From the NCBI RefSeq assembly GCF_000801105.2, contig NC_079519.1, positions 11,096,668 through 11,160,667 of the forward strand: DNA of 64,000 nucleotides. The letters run 5' to 3'. Shown here piece by piece: positions 47,301 through 58,703 of the stretch (within the stretch, counting starts at the first letter, position 1; every line of letters starts with the position of its first letter). The stretch is from Raphanus sativus. Its lineage: Eukaryota; Streptophyta; Magnoliopsida; Brassicales; Brassicaceae. The notes below the pieces were generated by a model that worked only from the letters and a program-made list of their open reading frames with translations, was not told where the DNA came from and made no database searches. The translations under genes were made by a program, and so were the position numbers.

Positions 47301-48551
47301 GATGTGAAAACAGCATTCCTCCATGGAGACTTGCAGGAAGAAGTTTATGTATCACAACCGGAGGGGTTCAAAGTGAAAGGCAGTGAGAACAAGGTGTATA
47401 AGCTTCACAAGGCTCTGTACGGTTTGAAACAAGCTCCTAGAGCTTGGAACATCAAACTAAAAGGAATTCTTAAGGAGCTGAACTTTGCTAAGTGTTCAAA
47501 GGAGCCATCACTCTTCCATCGGAGAACAAAGGGATCCGTGTTACTTGTTGCTGTTTATGTTGATGATCTGTTGATCACGGGAAGCAACATCGAGAAGATT
47601 CAAGAATTCAAAGCAGAGATGGCGAGTAAATTTGAGATGACTGATCTAGGCAAGCTGACATATTATCTTGGAATTGAGGTTTTGCAGTTTGATGGTGGGA
47701 TCATATTAAAGCAGGAGAGATATGCGGCTAAGATACTCGAAGAAGCAGGGATGATGGACTGTAACGCAGCTCACGTTCCGTTGGATCCTGGACTAAAATT
47801 GTCTAAAGCAGAGAAGGAAGAAGGGATAAACGACAAGGAGTTTCGACGCAATATCGGTTGTCTGAGATACCTGATACACACACGACCTGATCTTGCTCAG
47901 TGTGTAGGAGTTGTGAGTCGTTATATGCATGAACCAAAGACGTCACACGGTGCAGCGATGAAGCAGATTCTTAGGTATCTAAAAGGTACTATGTCGTATG
48001 GTTTGTGTTATAAGAAGGATGAAGGGACTAAAGAACTTATAGGCTTCAGCGACGCAAGCTACAATGTTGATCCAGATGATGGGAAGAGCACTACTGGTCA
48101 TGTCTTTTATGTGAATCAATGTCCGGTTACTTGGTGCTCTCAGAAGCAGGAAATCGTGGCACTGTCGTCATGTGAAGCCGAGTTCATGGCAGCTACAGAG
48201 ACAGCAAAACAGGGAATTTGGTTGCAGGATTTACTCAGTGAAATCATGCAAGGAGAAGTCGAGAAAGCAGTCATCTACATTGACAATAAATCAGCCATTG
48301 CCCTCACCAAGAATCCGGTCTTCCATGGGCGTAGCAAACACATTCATAGGCGGTTCCATTTTATCAGAGAATGCATTGAAAATGGGCTTCTTACCGTAGA
48401 GTATGTTGCAGGAAGTGAGCAAAAGGCTGATATATTGACTAAGGCACTTGGAAGGTTAAAGTTCAAAGAGATGAGGGATCTCATTGGAGTAGAAGATGTG
48501 AAAGGTTGTGTTTACAAGCTTAAGGGGGAGATTGTTGATCTAAGCTTGTAG
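44328..48551 (+). pseudogene. Copia gag-pol polyprotein with one in-frame stop
   Basis: One continuous frame of about 1,407 codons is broken by a single TGA at 45432-45434. Gag (44328-45434, 368 aa) has the copia gag region and a zinc knuckle, [14 protein letters not shown]. Directly after the stop the same frame reads the protease motif LDNGASNHM. Then come the integrase HHCC part (HARLGH, CNSC), its core with Asp, Asp and Glu ([22 protein letters not shown]), the reverse transcriptase with YVDD (about 47560) and RNase H with its acidic residues (SDASY, CEAEF, IDNKSAI). The frame ends inside the 3' LTR. Apart from the TGA nothing looks disabled. The TGA falls at the gag/protease border, so readthrough cannot be excluded. 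Confidence 0.9.
48522..48532 (+). other. Polypurine tract
   Basis: AAGGGGGAGAT directly before the 3' LTR, the expected plus-strand primer. Confidence 0.9.
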
Positions 48552-48791
48552 ATAACTTAGACCTTAAGTTATCCTAATGAGATTAGGATTAGAAAGATTG
48601 AGAGTTATCTATAACAATTGTATTTACTAATGAGTTTAGGAAAATACATTAGCTATATAAGGAGGTGCCATGATGTGGTACAACTTATTAGTTTGAGAGC
48701 TTAAGTTTTTGAGGTTGTTTCTTAAGAAATAATAAAGTGTGTTCTTGAGTTTGAAGCTTATACTTTGGTCTTGAGGTTTACGGTTTCAATA
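48533..48791 (+). repeat. 3' LTR of the copia element
   Basis: 259 bp, two substitutions from the 5' LTR. The first 19 bases encode the last residues and stop codon of pol. Confidence 0.95.
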
Positions 48792-49197
48792 AATCTTGAG
48801 TCGCATATGATGATGAGGCCGAGGAGGAGATATATGGACCCGCTCGCAAAGGAGGGGATGCAGCGCAGAGTCTTCGGAGGCGCAGTGGCGGAGTCAGAGA
48901 CGCAGCAGCATCGAGAGAGGTCCTAGACGATTTGAGAAGCAGAACTCGAGATGGAGAAACCTCTGAGACTTCAAAGGAGAAGCTTGTTTATGAGAGAAGA
49001 CGAAAAGCTCGTCGAAGAAGACAACGTATGAAAAAAAAATTGTTTTAAGGAAACGCAGAGATTAAGAAGGCAAGCGTCGCATATAGGTTGTCTGAATTGA
49101 TGATGTGGCCGAATAGCTCTTTTTTATTGGTTGATTTAATCTGTCGACGTGGACAGGCTCATGGAGCTTGATATCCTCCTTTTAATAGTGTTACTAC

Positions 49198-50870
49198 ATA
49201 ATAAAAGTTATTTCATATTAATTTATGAATTATTTAAAAACTATTATAGATTAAAAATATTATAAATAAACAAATTATAAAACAATTATGATAAATAGCA
49301 TTATATTTTAATATTTATTTTAGTTTCAATATTTGGATTTTTAATATTCTTCATTAAACTAACTTATTAAAATATTTTTTTTTGCAAATATGAAACAAAA
49401 CTTCAAGTCATCCCTAAAGTAATTGATGTTTTTTAGTATTTTTTGTGTTTTACAGATTATGTAATTGTATATTTTTTTGTGTGTGTTTTGTAAACTTTTG
49501 ATAAGCTAAGTACATAATAGTGTTTATGGTTTTTGAGAATGTTAGGGTGTTGGAGGATTATGTATGTTAAGATTAGTTATATTTGAGTTTGGTGTTTGTG
49601 TCTATATTAATAGATGTACGTGGTGCTCTCTTTGTATGGTTTTTGATAATTTTGAATCTATAATTGGTTGGTTAATTGTGGTTTACTATATTTTAGGTTC
49701 TTAAGAATAAGTATGTGGCTCTAATAATTTATCATTTGTATGAATGGATTGGCGTCAACATGATTGTATTTCGTTATGGTATATGTTAGGCTAGAAATAA
49801 AATTTCCTTGGTAAAATAGTGAAAGTATAAATCTAATTGTTTATAATCTAAATTAACACTTAAATATATAACTATAAAATTATGTTTCAAATATTTTAGT
49901 TCGTTTAAGGTCGTTGCATAGGTGTAAAGCAGATATTTTTGATGCAATATGTAATCTATATCTTTGTTTACTATTATGTAATAGTAATCTACGTCTTTGT
50001 TTACTATTAATGCTTATTTTTCTATTAGTTTCTTAATTTTAACAGTTTTAATTCAATATTTTGTAGTTCTTTGTAAATGAATAAAATTATTTTAGTTTGT
50101 TTGTGCTAAGTTTAAGTGATTTAGTTTACTAATTTTTTATTTATATATAGATATATATATATATATATAAATTACTTCATTATACATTTTTTGTATTTAA
50201 TATTATATTAAAATATGTTTTTGAAGAGTTACAATATTTATAATATTTTTATAATTTATTTATATAAATGAGAAAAAGAAGTTTCTAATTTTCTATTGTA
50301 GCATGAAATTTATGATATTGTAAAAATGGGTATTGTAAAACAAAAACGAATAATTATTACCTAAAGGTTAATTTTTTCTTATGATTTGCATAACATTTTT
50401 TTATGATGTATTCACGTGCTACGATGAATACAATTTTCATAAGAAATGGTCCTTGATTCATTCATTCAAATCAATCTATTCCATATACTTATTGGTCAAA
50501 AGCTCTCATGACTGAATTCATTTAAAGTTCATGAAAATAACCATGACATTTTATCTTTACATTGATACAACAAATAGTAGCGACAAAAGGGATTAGAGAT
50601 TGATAAAAAAATAAAGAAAAGGGATTAGAGATTTTCGTGCATGTGAGCCTGATAGACAAAGATATAATTAGTGCGAAGGTTCAAAACGTATAACCATAAA
50701 CTGATTTCATCATTCTTCAAAAATCTGACAGTCTCTTTATAATCTTCTATAATCTTCTGAAGTCAAGTACTATTATACATGCACAATTGAGAACCTAAAG
50801 ATCACGATGTTGTTGCTTTTCATGATCGTAACTAACAGACTATTATTTGAGCAACTTAGTTACTGAGGAA
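49198..50870. other. AT-rich non-coding DNA, possible Helitron 3' half
   Basis: The stretch resembles in composition the AT-rich 3' halves of H1 and H4. However, I cannot find a CTAG with a GC-rich hairpin here to close the Helitron that starts at 53005. A TA run lies at 50150-50168. No genes. Confidence 0.4.
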
Positions 50871-50873
50871 GCA

Positions 50874-51907
50874 TCAACCAGCACCGATTGCATAGTCAAA
50901 CTCTAAAAACATATAAACCTGAGCATCAAACTGAGAACGTCTCTGCCGTCGCCACAATCGATCAGCTCTAGTCCAGAGAGGTTCGTTTGTGCTAAAAAGC
51001 CTAAGCAATTCTTCCGTCGCAGTCAAAGCAATGTCGTTCATAAGAGGCTTGTCCATGCCTGATATAGTAGCCAAGTTATTATGCTGAGAATGCATAGAAC
51101 TCCCTGGAAGAAGATCAAAATCCAGTGAAGGACCAGTCATGGACAGATCCAACGGTGAGATGTGCATTGGCTGTAGCGTTGAGAGGTAGGAGGAGATTAG
51201 TCTTCCCATGTACTTTGATGCAACTGTTGACATTCTTTCAAGCTGTGCAATAAAGATCAGATTTAGAAAAGAGGAGGGGGCTTGAATGATTAAACCATAA
51301 TCGATAAACAAAACCTTGTCTCTAAGATGTGTATTCTCGATCCGGAGCTTATGCTCATCGAAGTAAGGATCTTCACTAACGGGAGGACCTCCACAGTAGG
51401 GCATATAGCATGCTTGAGTGCTTCTCTAATGCCTATGTTCTCACATCAAATCTTGTTGTTCTCTGCCTTTAGTGCATTGTTATATGCCTCTCATGTTGCG
51501 CCTACAGAAACAGTATCAAAAAATCTTATTCAGACAAAATTTCAAACACACAAATGAGAGTGAGATTAGGAAACATAACCTTAAGCTGAGTTCTTCTGTT
51601 CTGGAACCAGAACTTGATTTGTCTTGGAGCCAAACCCAATTCCCTGCTAATTTGGTTCCTCTGCTTATCATCTGGATGAGGATACTCCTTGAAACTCCTG
51701 CAAGAGACTCAAACCATTTATAAGAGTGTCTGAATCAAAAAGAAAAAAAAAAGAAAAGAGAAGAAAATACGATTCAAGTCGTTGAATCTGTTGAGCGGTG
51801 TGACGATGGTAATGTTTCTTCTTCCTATCAGTTTCAGTGCCGTCATGATGTTGTCTACCACCACCACCACCACCACCACCACCGTCTCCTCCACTAACCT
51901 TTTCCAA
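50874..51907 (-). pseudogene. HDG11: Captured HD-ZIP IV fragment (HDG11-like), homeodomain intact, START lost
   Basis: The first piece (about 51907-51770) reads GGDGGG and DRKKKHYHRHTAQQIQRLES and splices in phase into 51699-51591 ([20 protein letters not shown] to [11 protein letters not shown]), so both homeodomain exons are whole. The zipper exon (about 51507-51315) has an in-frame TGA and a one-base deletion at the CP-CGG motif. The next piece reads LERMSTVASKYMGR, HISPLDLSM, LDFDLLPGSSM and ELLRLFSTNEPLWTRAD, then leaves the family. About 500 residues with START and HD-SAD are missing. The features match HDG11 (At1g73360), not HDG7, so this is not a duplicate of the gene 12 kb away. It lies inside Helitron H5. 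Confidence 0.85.
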
Positions 51908-52442
51908 ACACCCTAGTCGGTGTCAATCCATATATAAAAAATTGTACTGAGACATTTCTATTGATATTGGAATGTGAAGATGATTTTCAAGGGATGAGGC
52001 TTACCTTTTTTTATGAGTGGAGATTGTGGTTGGATGAGGGATACAATATTGTCAAGTTATGGATCCAAGCATTGTGGCAGGCTATTGATATATAGACCTA
52101 TATAGACCTAAAGAGACATATCTGACAAAACCAATCAATACAAATTCAAAACCTAAACCACAAAGCACAACCAACAAAAAATCTAATTAAGATTATAGCA
52201 AGAACGCACTTAGATTGGATGGTGAGGTGATCTTTGTGATGGGCTTGGGCAAGACAAAGAGAGCAAAGCTAGCTGTTGGTGCAGGCTAAGTAATACAGAT
52301 TGCAATCTTGTGAGAATCTACATGAAACATGCAGTGAACATGCGCCATCAATTATCTTCCTCCTCTTGTCCACCAGCTCCTTACACCAAAACCAATGGAG
52401 ATTTGATTACCTACTCCAGAACATAAAAATTTGGTATACGAT

Positions 52443-52471
52443 TATATATATATATATATATATATATATAC
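52443..52471. repeat. TA dinucleotide microsatellite
   Basis: Uninterrupted TA run of about 29 bases within the H5 region. Similar runs occur at 3165-3186, 24510-24534 and 62245-62279. Confidence 0.9.
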
Positions 52472-53005
52472 TCCAAGAGAACTTTTAAACATATCTATTA
52501 AACCACAATTGAACTGAAAATTTTAGAAAAAAGAATATATTAAGTTGAATTGAACAATTGTACTTTCACAATTTTTTGGTTTGTGAAAGACTGTTTATAC
52601 GGATCTGATTAAGATACCTGAGAAGTGAGAACCGAGAAGGAGCAACTGGCAACTGGACTCGAACAGTGGAGGTGGAGCGGCCATGGGTGCTGGGATCGGA
52701 GAGGAAGAAGATTAAAGAGCTATTGGGATATGGGAAACCTAATCGACATGGGTGCTGAAGAGGCGAAGAAGCAACACAACTTTCTATGAGAACGACATAA
52801 TTAAATGACACGTCAAAAGCGCTGAAGTCTTAAGCAACCACTAAGCCCAGTAAAAATAGAAGCCCAACCGAGATACACAAATCTTTTAATGAAACGGTGT
52901 GTTTTGGATGCCTGGGACACGTGTCACGCCTACAGTACTCGAATTTCTGACCTATCTGCTGATGTGGCAGCACAGGAGGGATACACCATACTTTATAGTA
53001 ATAGA

Positions 53006-55506
53006 TTATAGAAATCTACATTGTAAAAATTCATATATTATACTAATTTATATTTTTATGTTAAAATTTTGAAATTATCATATTATATATGATTTAAAAT
53101 TTAATGATATATTAAATTACTATTTAATTAAATAGTTAAAGTTGTAAGTAAAAATAAATTTACATATTATTTTATATTTTTATAAAATATATAGTATTTC
53201 AAAACAAAATAGTTTTACCTTTTCAATGCAATATTTAATGTCAAATTATAAATTTCAAAAGAAAATTATGTATAAAAATTATATTAGTTAAAAAATAGTT
53301 AACTACCGTAAATAATGTATTAGCAATTAGTCCCTCTTTTTAAAAATGCATGTCATTTTAGTTTTTTTCTTGTTTTTAAAAAATGTCATTCAACATTTAT
53401 AGTATAACTTTTTATACATAATCTCTTTCTTATTATTTTAACTAACCAATATATGAATTTTTAAATAATTATACATTTAATTAGGGTATCTTACTATATC
53501 TTATCAGTTTTAATCAGTGTGGAATATGCCAAAAGTGATATTTTACGGGAAATGAGATTGAAAAAAATAATATATTTTAATACATATGATTCTTCTTTAT
53601 AGGTAACACAAAATCGAGTTGTAAGATTCTTTTTAAAAGCCCTAGAAAATTTGAACTTCGCGTGACTTTCCAAAGATAACATGTAGATATCCTGATGAAT
53701 TATTCAACCCAATAGGTAGATAGTTCAATTCCCATACACCACGTGAGGCATAGATATTCATCATGGAAAAAAGTTTGTGAAATTTTTTTGATTCTTTTTT
53801 GTGAAAAATCCAGGGAATTGTTTATATTTATCCGTAGAATCTGCATTCTATTATATGTAGAATAAAGTTAAAATGTTTGAATTCTATTTCTACATGTTTA
53901 GAATCCTGAGACGATTGTACATGGATTATTCTGCAAATTTTAGAGCTACAAGTTAATCGTAGAATGTATTCCAAATATATTTAGAAAACTTTTATATAAG
54001 TACATTATATATTCTAGGCAAAGTGGATTCGTAAACAAAACCTGGATTTACACCCTAATACACCTTTCGTAGAACCAAAAATTTGCAGTCCATATAAAAA
54101 AATCTGAAAGTTTTATTTAACAAATCTTAGAATCCAAAAAAAATACCACTACATTGGTATAAGTATATTTTTCAATTGTTAGTGTTTTTCATAATTTTGT
54201 TGTGTGTCCAGTCTCTACCCTGCTCTTCTATCACATTCGTTCAAAAATATTTATTTTTATTTATTTAGGAAAATATAAAGGGCATTATAGATAAAAATTA
54301 GGTTTTAGCCTAAAGGAAAAATGTATGTGTTTTTTGGTCCAAAAAATAACTTTCCCAAAAATCATATCCGATATTAAAGAAAATTAAACTTGTGGTAATT
54401 AATGTATATTAGAATTTATAGAAACAAGTAAATGCAATTGTATGTATAATGAAGAAGACGAAGTCGAAACCAGAGAGGGTGTTTCACGATTCACGATTCT
54501 GCCACATAGATCTCAAGCGGAGGAAGAGAGAAAAACTTTGATTTGCATATCTTATTGTGGGAGAGATGAATGACATTCTTTCTTACGAAAATAGCGAGAG
54601 ATATAGAACATAATTCTCTTCAAATAACACCTATTAAAAAAAAAATATATATATAACAGATATATTTAAAAATAGGTTTAATAGTTAAAAAGTAATATTC
54701 ACTTGTAAACGCTCCATCTTCTCACTAAACTTCTTCAAAACATAAATCGTGTTTCGGTGGCTGGTGAGCACTTTCGCCGCCGGTCACCACCCCTTTTGTT
54801 TTTTGTTAACTCCCACTAAGTTCGGATCTATCTTCGGCGTTGTCCGGTTGTAAATTCCAGTTTATCGGACTTCCCTTTTTTTGTATGCTTGGTTTAGTGT
54901 TTTATTTTCTTTTGCTCGTTTCATTACTCTTAATCCCGAAGATATTCTTAGATCTTTTCTTTTCTTCAGTATATGATTGTCTCTTCTCTCATGAGTTTGT
55001 AAGTCCTTACTCATTATAGATGTTTGCATAGAGTTTAGGCTTTCTCTATTTGAAGATTTAAGGTGTGTCGGCTGTTTGAAGGAGATTTCGCAGATTTGGG
55101 GCTCTGGTCATGTTTTGACGGCGTTCCAAAGAGATCTTCGACTTTAATCATCCATGGGATTATAAAACTGAAGCTCAAAACCAAAGATCTAATCATCTCT
55201 TGGGTTGTTAGCGAAAGGAAATAGCAGAGATTTAGTCAAAGCATTTTGGCAGTGATGTACAGTCGCCGGCGGCCAAGCAAACAGACCTAAAAAGGAGGCG
55301 GAAGAAACTAGAACAACCCAGAAATTTTCCTCTCTGCCATGTGGATTCCACTACAACTTTATAGCACATGTTTTTATAATCTCTTATCTTCTTGATGCTA
55401 TAGTATTGGATCCATGATAAACTTTGTAATCTCTGTAATTGCCTTTAATGGACCTTTAAATGGTCGACATAAAAGAAGAAAGTAATAATCACTTCATTTT
55501 AATAGA
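53006..55506 (-). mobile_element. Probable Helitron H6, minus strand, only the 5' end identified
   Basis: On the minus strand a Helitron-type 5' start, TTCTATTAAAATGAAG, lies at about 55506, six bases before the 3' CTAG of H7. No 3' hairpin is found to the left, so the extent is a guess. The interior is AT-rich, with a GC-richer stretch at 54470-55330 (CGCCGCCGGTC and CGCCGGCGGCC motifs) that might be a captured promoter or exon piece I cannot identify. A Stowaway-like start (AGTCCCTCTTTTT) appears at 53331. Confidence 0.35.
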
Positions 55507-55511
55507 ATTGA

Positions 55512-56700
55512 CTAGATGATAACCCGTGCGCATGTGCGGGGTGAATTTTTATACTTATATTTGTTTATTAAATGGTTTTAACATTTTGCAACACCTATAA
55601 TTTTTATCGATTGTACAGTAACGAATACAAATGTTGGTTTCTCCTTGTCGAAGAGTTAACATATTATAGCTCATTTTAATTATTTTTAATGACTTTATAT
55701 GCACAAAAAAAATTAAGGTTTGCGGCTGATGCAAATCACTGAAATCAGATAGTCGATATTGGTTGTAAAATGACGAAAGTGGGTTAGATTTTCTTCTCTC
55801 GATTTGTTTACTCTTGACTCTCCATAAGTGATTTCATTTTCTACCTCTACAAAATTGTGCTTTCATTCTCGTTTCGATTTCACTAATATGAGTTTTGTTT
55901 TTTTTTTTCAACTTATTCTATGACTTTCGGTGAATTACATAAGTGTTAATTTAAAAAGATAGACATCTGTAAAAATTAGTTACACTCAAGATACATATCT
56001 AAGAATTAAAGTTTCACTTGTAATTCTAGAGCCAGCTGGTCTATAGAACACACGTCAAATTCATCGACGATGAAAAATCCAAACAAAGGGTATCGAGATC
56101 GGTTGAAACTGTCTCTAAAGATGCATGGATCTCCCGACGTTGCAATGAGATTTTTACCTTTCTTGTAATTTATAGTCGTTTTAAAAAAATCAAAATACAA
56201 CATATGAGAAAAAATTTAATTTTTTATATGATTAAAGTGATTGTTTAATTTAATTTAATAATATAAAACTAAACCAAAAAAAAAGGATACAAAAATCGTT
56301 ATAAAATATATATATGATTCATAATCATTAATTATCATATATATATTAATCATATTAAGTAATTATGTAACTTTTATTTAAGGAAATAATCTATTTAAGG
56401 CAATTCCGTAGTTTTTAATTTAATAGTTAGTTTAACTAAAACTATAATATAGATTTATACAATTTATTTTTTTAAGGATTCTAAAAATCATTTTAGTGAT
56501 AACAAGTGTCTACACAAAAACATGTTGTAATGCTTCATGATTAATATACAGGGGATATGACCACCCAATTTGCTGTCGTTGTTATTTTATTGATTAGGTT
56601 ACTCATAGGAATATGACCACCCAATTTGCTGAAGATTTATAATTTCACTTCAAGATTATTCAGTTTCTATTTTTTATTCGAAACCCATTGGTTTTACAGC
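55512..56700 (-). mobile_element. Helitron H7 3' end, minus strand; 5' end not found
   Basis: CTAG at 55512-55515 is followed by ATGATAACCC and a GC-rich imperfect palindrome (CCCGTGCGCATGTGCGGGG, 55523-55541). This is a Helitron 3' end read on the minus strand. The right limit is arbitrary. The same ATGATAA-type subterminal motif recurs at the plus-strand end at 63714. Confidence 0.5.
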
Positions 56701-56907
56701 AACTGGCAGAACGAAACAAGAAAACTTCGAGTTTTTATTCATTAAATACTATATTGTCGTTGATCTCCCTCCCTGCTTCTCCTGTTATCAGAAAAATACA
56801 ATTGAGAGCTTAGTACAAGGTGGTTAATTAGATACATTACTACTCATGTACAAAGCAGTTAACGTTATTGAATGCTCTCTTACATAGATATAACAACGTC
56901 CATATCA

Positions 56908-57195
56908 TCAGTTGCATGAAAGTGTAGGGATGTTGCAGCGAGTGGGAAGCCTAGAGGCAATGCGAAATGTGTTGCAAATGCAGTCGCTCGGCACTGCCTC
57001 AAGAGCATTGCAACACTCGGCACTCGGGTTCGTCGTGTCTGCTCCTGGAACTACAAACTCACCACACACGTTCAGTCCACTCAAGTGGGTATTGCAGCTC
57101 TGTCCATCCACCACCGTCACCACCAAGACCACAGCCACCATCACCACCAGCTTCATGATTGTGGAAGATTTGGAAGAGCTGGAAATTGATACCAT
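56908..57195 (-). CDS. Small secreted eight-cysteine lipid-transfer-like protein, 95 aa
   Basis: A single-exon frame with an N-terminal hydrophobic signal (residues about 14-31, cleaved near VDG-QS). The mature part carries the eight-cysteine pattern of the bifunctional inhibitor/lipid-transfer/2S albumin fold: C, C, CC (AECC), CXC (CICN), C and C (TLSCN). Such proteins are secreted and bind lipids. This short type resembles the tapetum/anther-linked MEN-8/FIL1 group, and Arabidopsis At5g52160 next to HDG7 (recalled) is the likely counterpart. The start is the first ATG after a TATA box at 57306-57299, about 104 bp upstream. No defect seen. Between it and HDG7 lie only transposons. Confidence 0.9.
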   Translation of the reverse strand: MVSISSSSKSSTIMKLVVMVAVVLVVTVVDGQSCNTHLSGLNVCGEFVVPGADTTNPSAECCNALEAVPSDCICNTFRIASRLPTRCNIPTLSCN

Positions 57196-57298
57196 CTTCT
57201 TCTTCTTCTTTATCTTTTATGTATTCTAAAAATATATGATTTTAGAAGTGAGACTGTTGTTTGTTAGATATATTTAGGATGCTAAGGGTTTGCTTATG

Positions 57299-57306
57299 TT
57301 TATATA
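57299..57306 (-). promoter_or_regulatory. TATA box of the lipid-transfer-like gene
   Basis: TATATAAA on the minus strand, about 104 bp upstream of the ATG, a normal spacing for a plant promoter with a short leader. Confidence 0.7.
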
Positions 57307-57535
57307 GAGTCGAGGACGGTTCGAACGGTATATGGCGAAGAGGGTTTAGGATCATTTATTCGTGAACTACCTAACTAGAGGGATCACGTTAAGCTGCACT
57401 TTTTCTTGCGTGTGTGTGTGCGCAGGGGGGACGGGGAGCCTAGAGAATATGCATGCTTGTGATTCCTCAATGTATGATATATAAATTGATACACGTATAT
57501 TGAAGAAATATATACATGCTAATATTGTGACATCC

Positions 57536-58703
57536 GTTCCCCGGGTCTTTCCAAAGATTTGACACCACATCAATAAGTATTACTTCTACGACTTCTTGAA
57601 CTAAACCTGCAAAAACGAGAAGGAAGTAATTGGATTACTAAGAGAGGACGGATTCTACAAACTCGCAAGCTCATCTCAAACAAGAAACATTGTAAGCACA
57701 AGTCATAACCTAATTTCACCTAGCATGCATTAATCAACCAAGATCATTCTTGCTACTTTCGAATTATAGATTAACAAGTTAATTTAGGGTCACTACATTG
57801 GGTGTCGAACACTTGTGAGCCAAATAATTATTCAAGTTCAATTTAAAATAAGTCTAGAATTCGGATCATTCAGGTTAGATCAACCCATTTTCGTGGAGCC
57901 TTTCCTTGTGCAGATCCATCTTGATACCTAAACTCTCGATTGGTTCAAGATATGGTAACACACTATAAGCTCGGGTTCAATAGGTTCACATAACATCCTA
58001 ATATCTACTTTCGCTGATTAGGGATGCAATGTTCATTATAACAGATCTAACAACCTATTTCATGGTTAATGAATAGATTAAACTTAAGTTCATACACCAA
58101 CTGACCAGTTTAATGCAAGCAGTAAGAGCTGGTATGGATGAAGAGTAGATACTCATTGTTCCAACACCCTAGAACCCTAGACTAAGCAAGCATACTACTC
58201 AGCCATAACACGAGAAAACACAAAAAATCGATTTTGAATAACACAGCATGCTGTTGAATAGAATAAAAATAGGGTTGAGGGTAATCTTTTCTATGGCGAG
58301 AGATATGGAGTCTTCTCCCTTACAAAGTGCAAATCTCAAATTAAAAGTCTTGTTTCTTGCAAAAATCTAGTGTAGAAAAACAAAGAGAAATAGGTAGAGT
58401 ATATATAGGGAGGTGATGTCGACTAGGGTTGAGAGATAGAGGAGGTAGGGAAAATCCCAAAATAGTATCTTGGTTTTATTAAATATCGGGGAAAACAGGG
58501 CTGCTCTGCTTCGGGAACACCCATCGGTTTCTCCGATAGTTTATGCATTGGAAACACCAATTTGACATATTTTCCTCACTCGTTTCGTCTCTCCAGAGGC
58601 CTCATACTCCACATCTAAGATGGCTCCAAAAAGACTAAAATGACTCAGTAAAGACTCTAAAACTTTTTAGAAAATTACAATGAGTCAAAAACACAACATA
58701 TCA
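57536..58703 (-). repeat. LTR of a Ty3/gypsy-type (Athila-like?) retrotransposon
   Basis: The block starts TGTGACATCCG and ends ACAACATATCA, so it has TG...CA ends on both strands. On the minus strand it is preceded by AAGTTTGGGGGAAT, a typical polypurine tract of plant Ty3-type elements, so this is the 3' LTR of a minus-strand element. About 1,168 bp. No partner LTR was found in the window, so the element is truncated. Confidence 0.65.

Larger units (their letters stand above)
44011..48791 (+). mobile_element. Ty1/copia LTR retrotransposon, full length
   Basis: Two 259-bp LTRs (44011-44269 and 48533-48791) begin TGTTGATC and end TTCAATA, so the usual CA end is TA in both. A perfect 5-bp target duplication, aatct, flanks it (44006-44010 and 48792-48796). 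A primer-binding site complementary to initiator-Met tRNA follows the 5' LTR, and a polypurine tract precedes the 3' LTR. Inside is one gag-pol frame in the copia order (gag, protease, integrase, RT, RNase H) with a single in-frame stop. The LTRs differ at two positions only, so insertion is recent. It is inserted in Helitron H4. Confidence 0.95.
39845..49195 (-). mobile_element. Helitron H4, minus strand, carrying kinesin fragment and a nested copia element
   Basis: The 3' end at the left is CTAG (39845-39848) with inverted stem CGCGC-TAC-GCGCG (39859-39871), again with a GTA loop on the minus strand. The 5' end at the right is about 49190-49197, where the minus strand reads ACACTATTAAAAGGAGG. 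That border is less certain because it lacks a clean A|TC start. Subtracting the copia element and one copy of its target duplication leaves about 4.56 kb. Exon-like fragments (KIN8B and others) run in the Helitron's orientation. Confidence 0.6.
50871..53005 (-). mobile_element. Helitron H5, minus strand, 5' part with HDG11-like capture; 3' end not found
   Basis: The 5' end is A|TCTATTACTATAAAGTATGG on the minus strand at 53005. GACACGTGTC lies at 52916-52925, about 80-90 nt inside, matching H1 and H2 in position, and several GCCCA motifs follow. The left limit is arbitrary because no 3' hairpin was found. The captured HD-ZIP fragment runs in the same direction. Confidence 0.5.
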
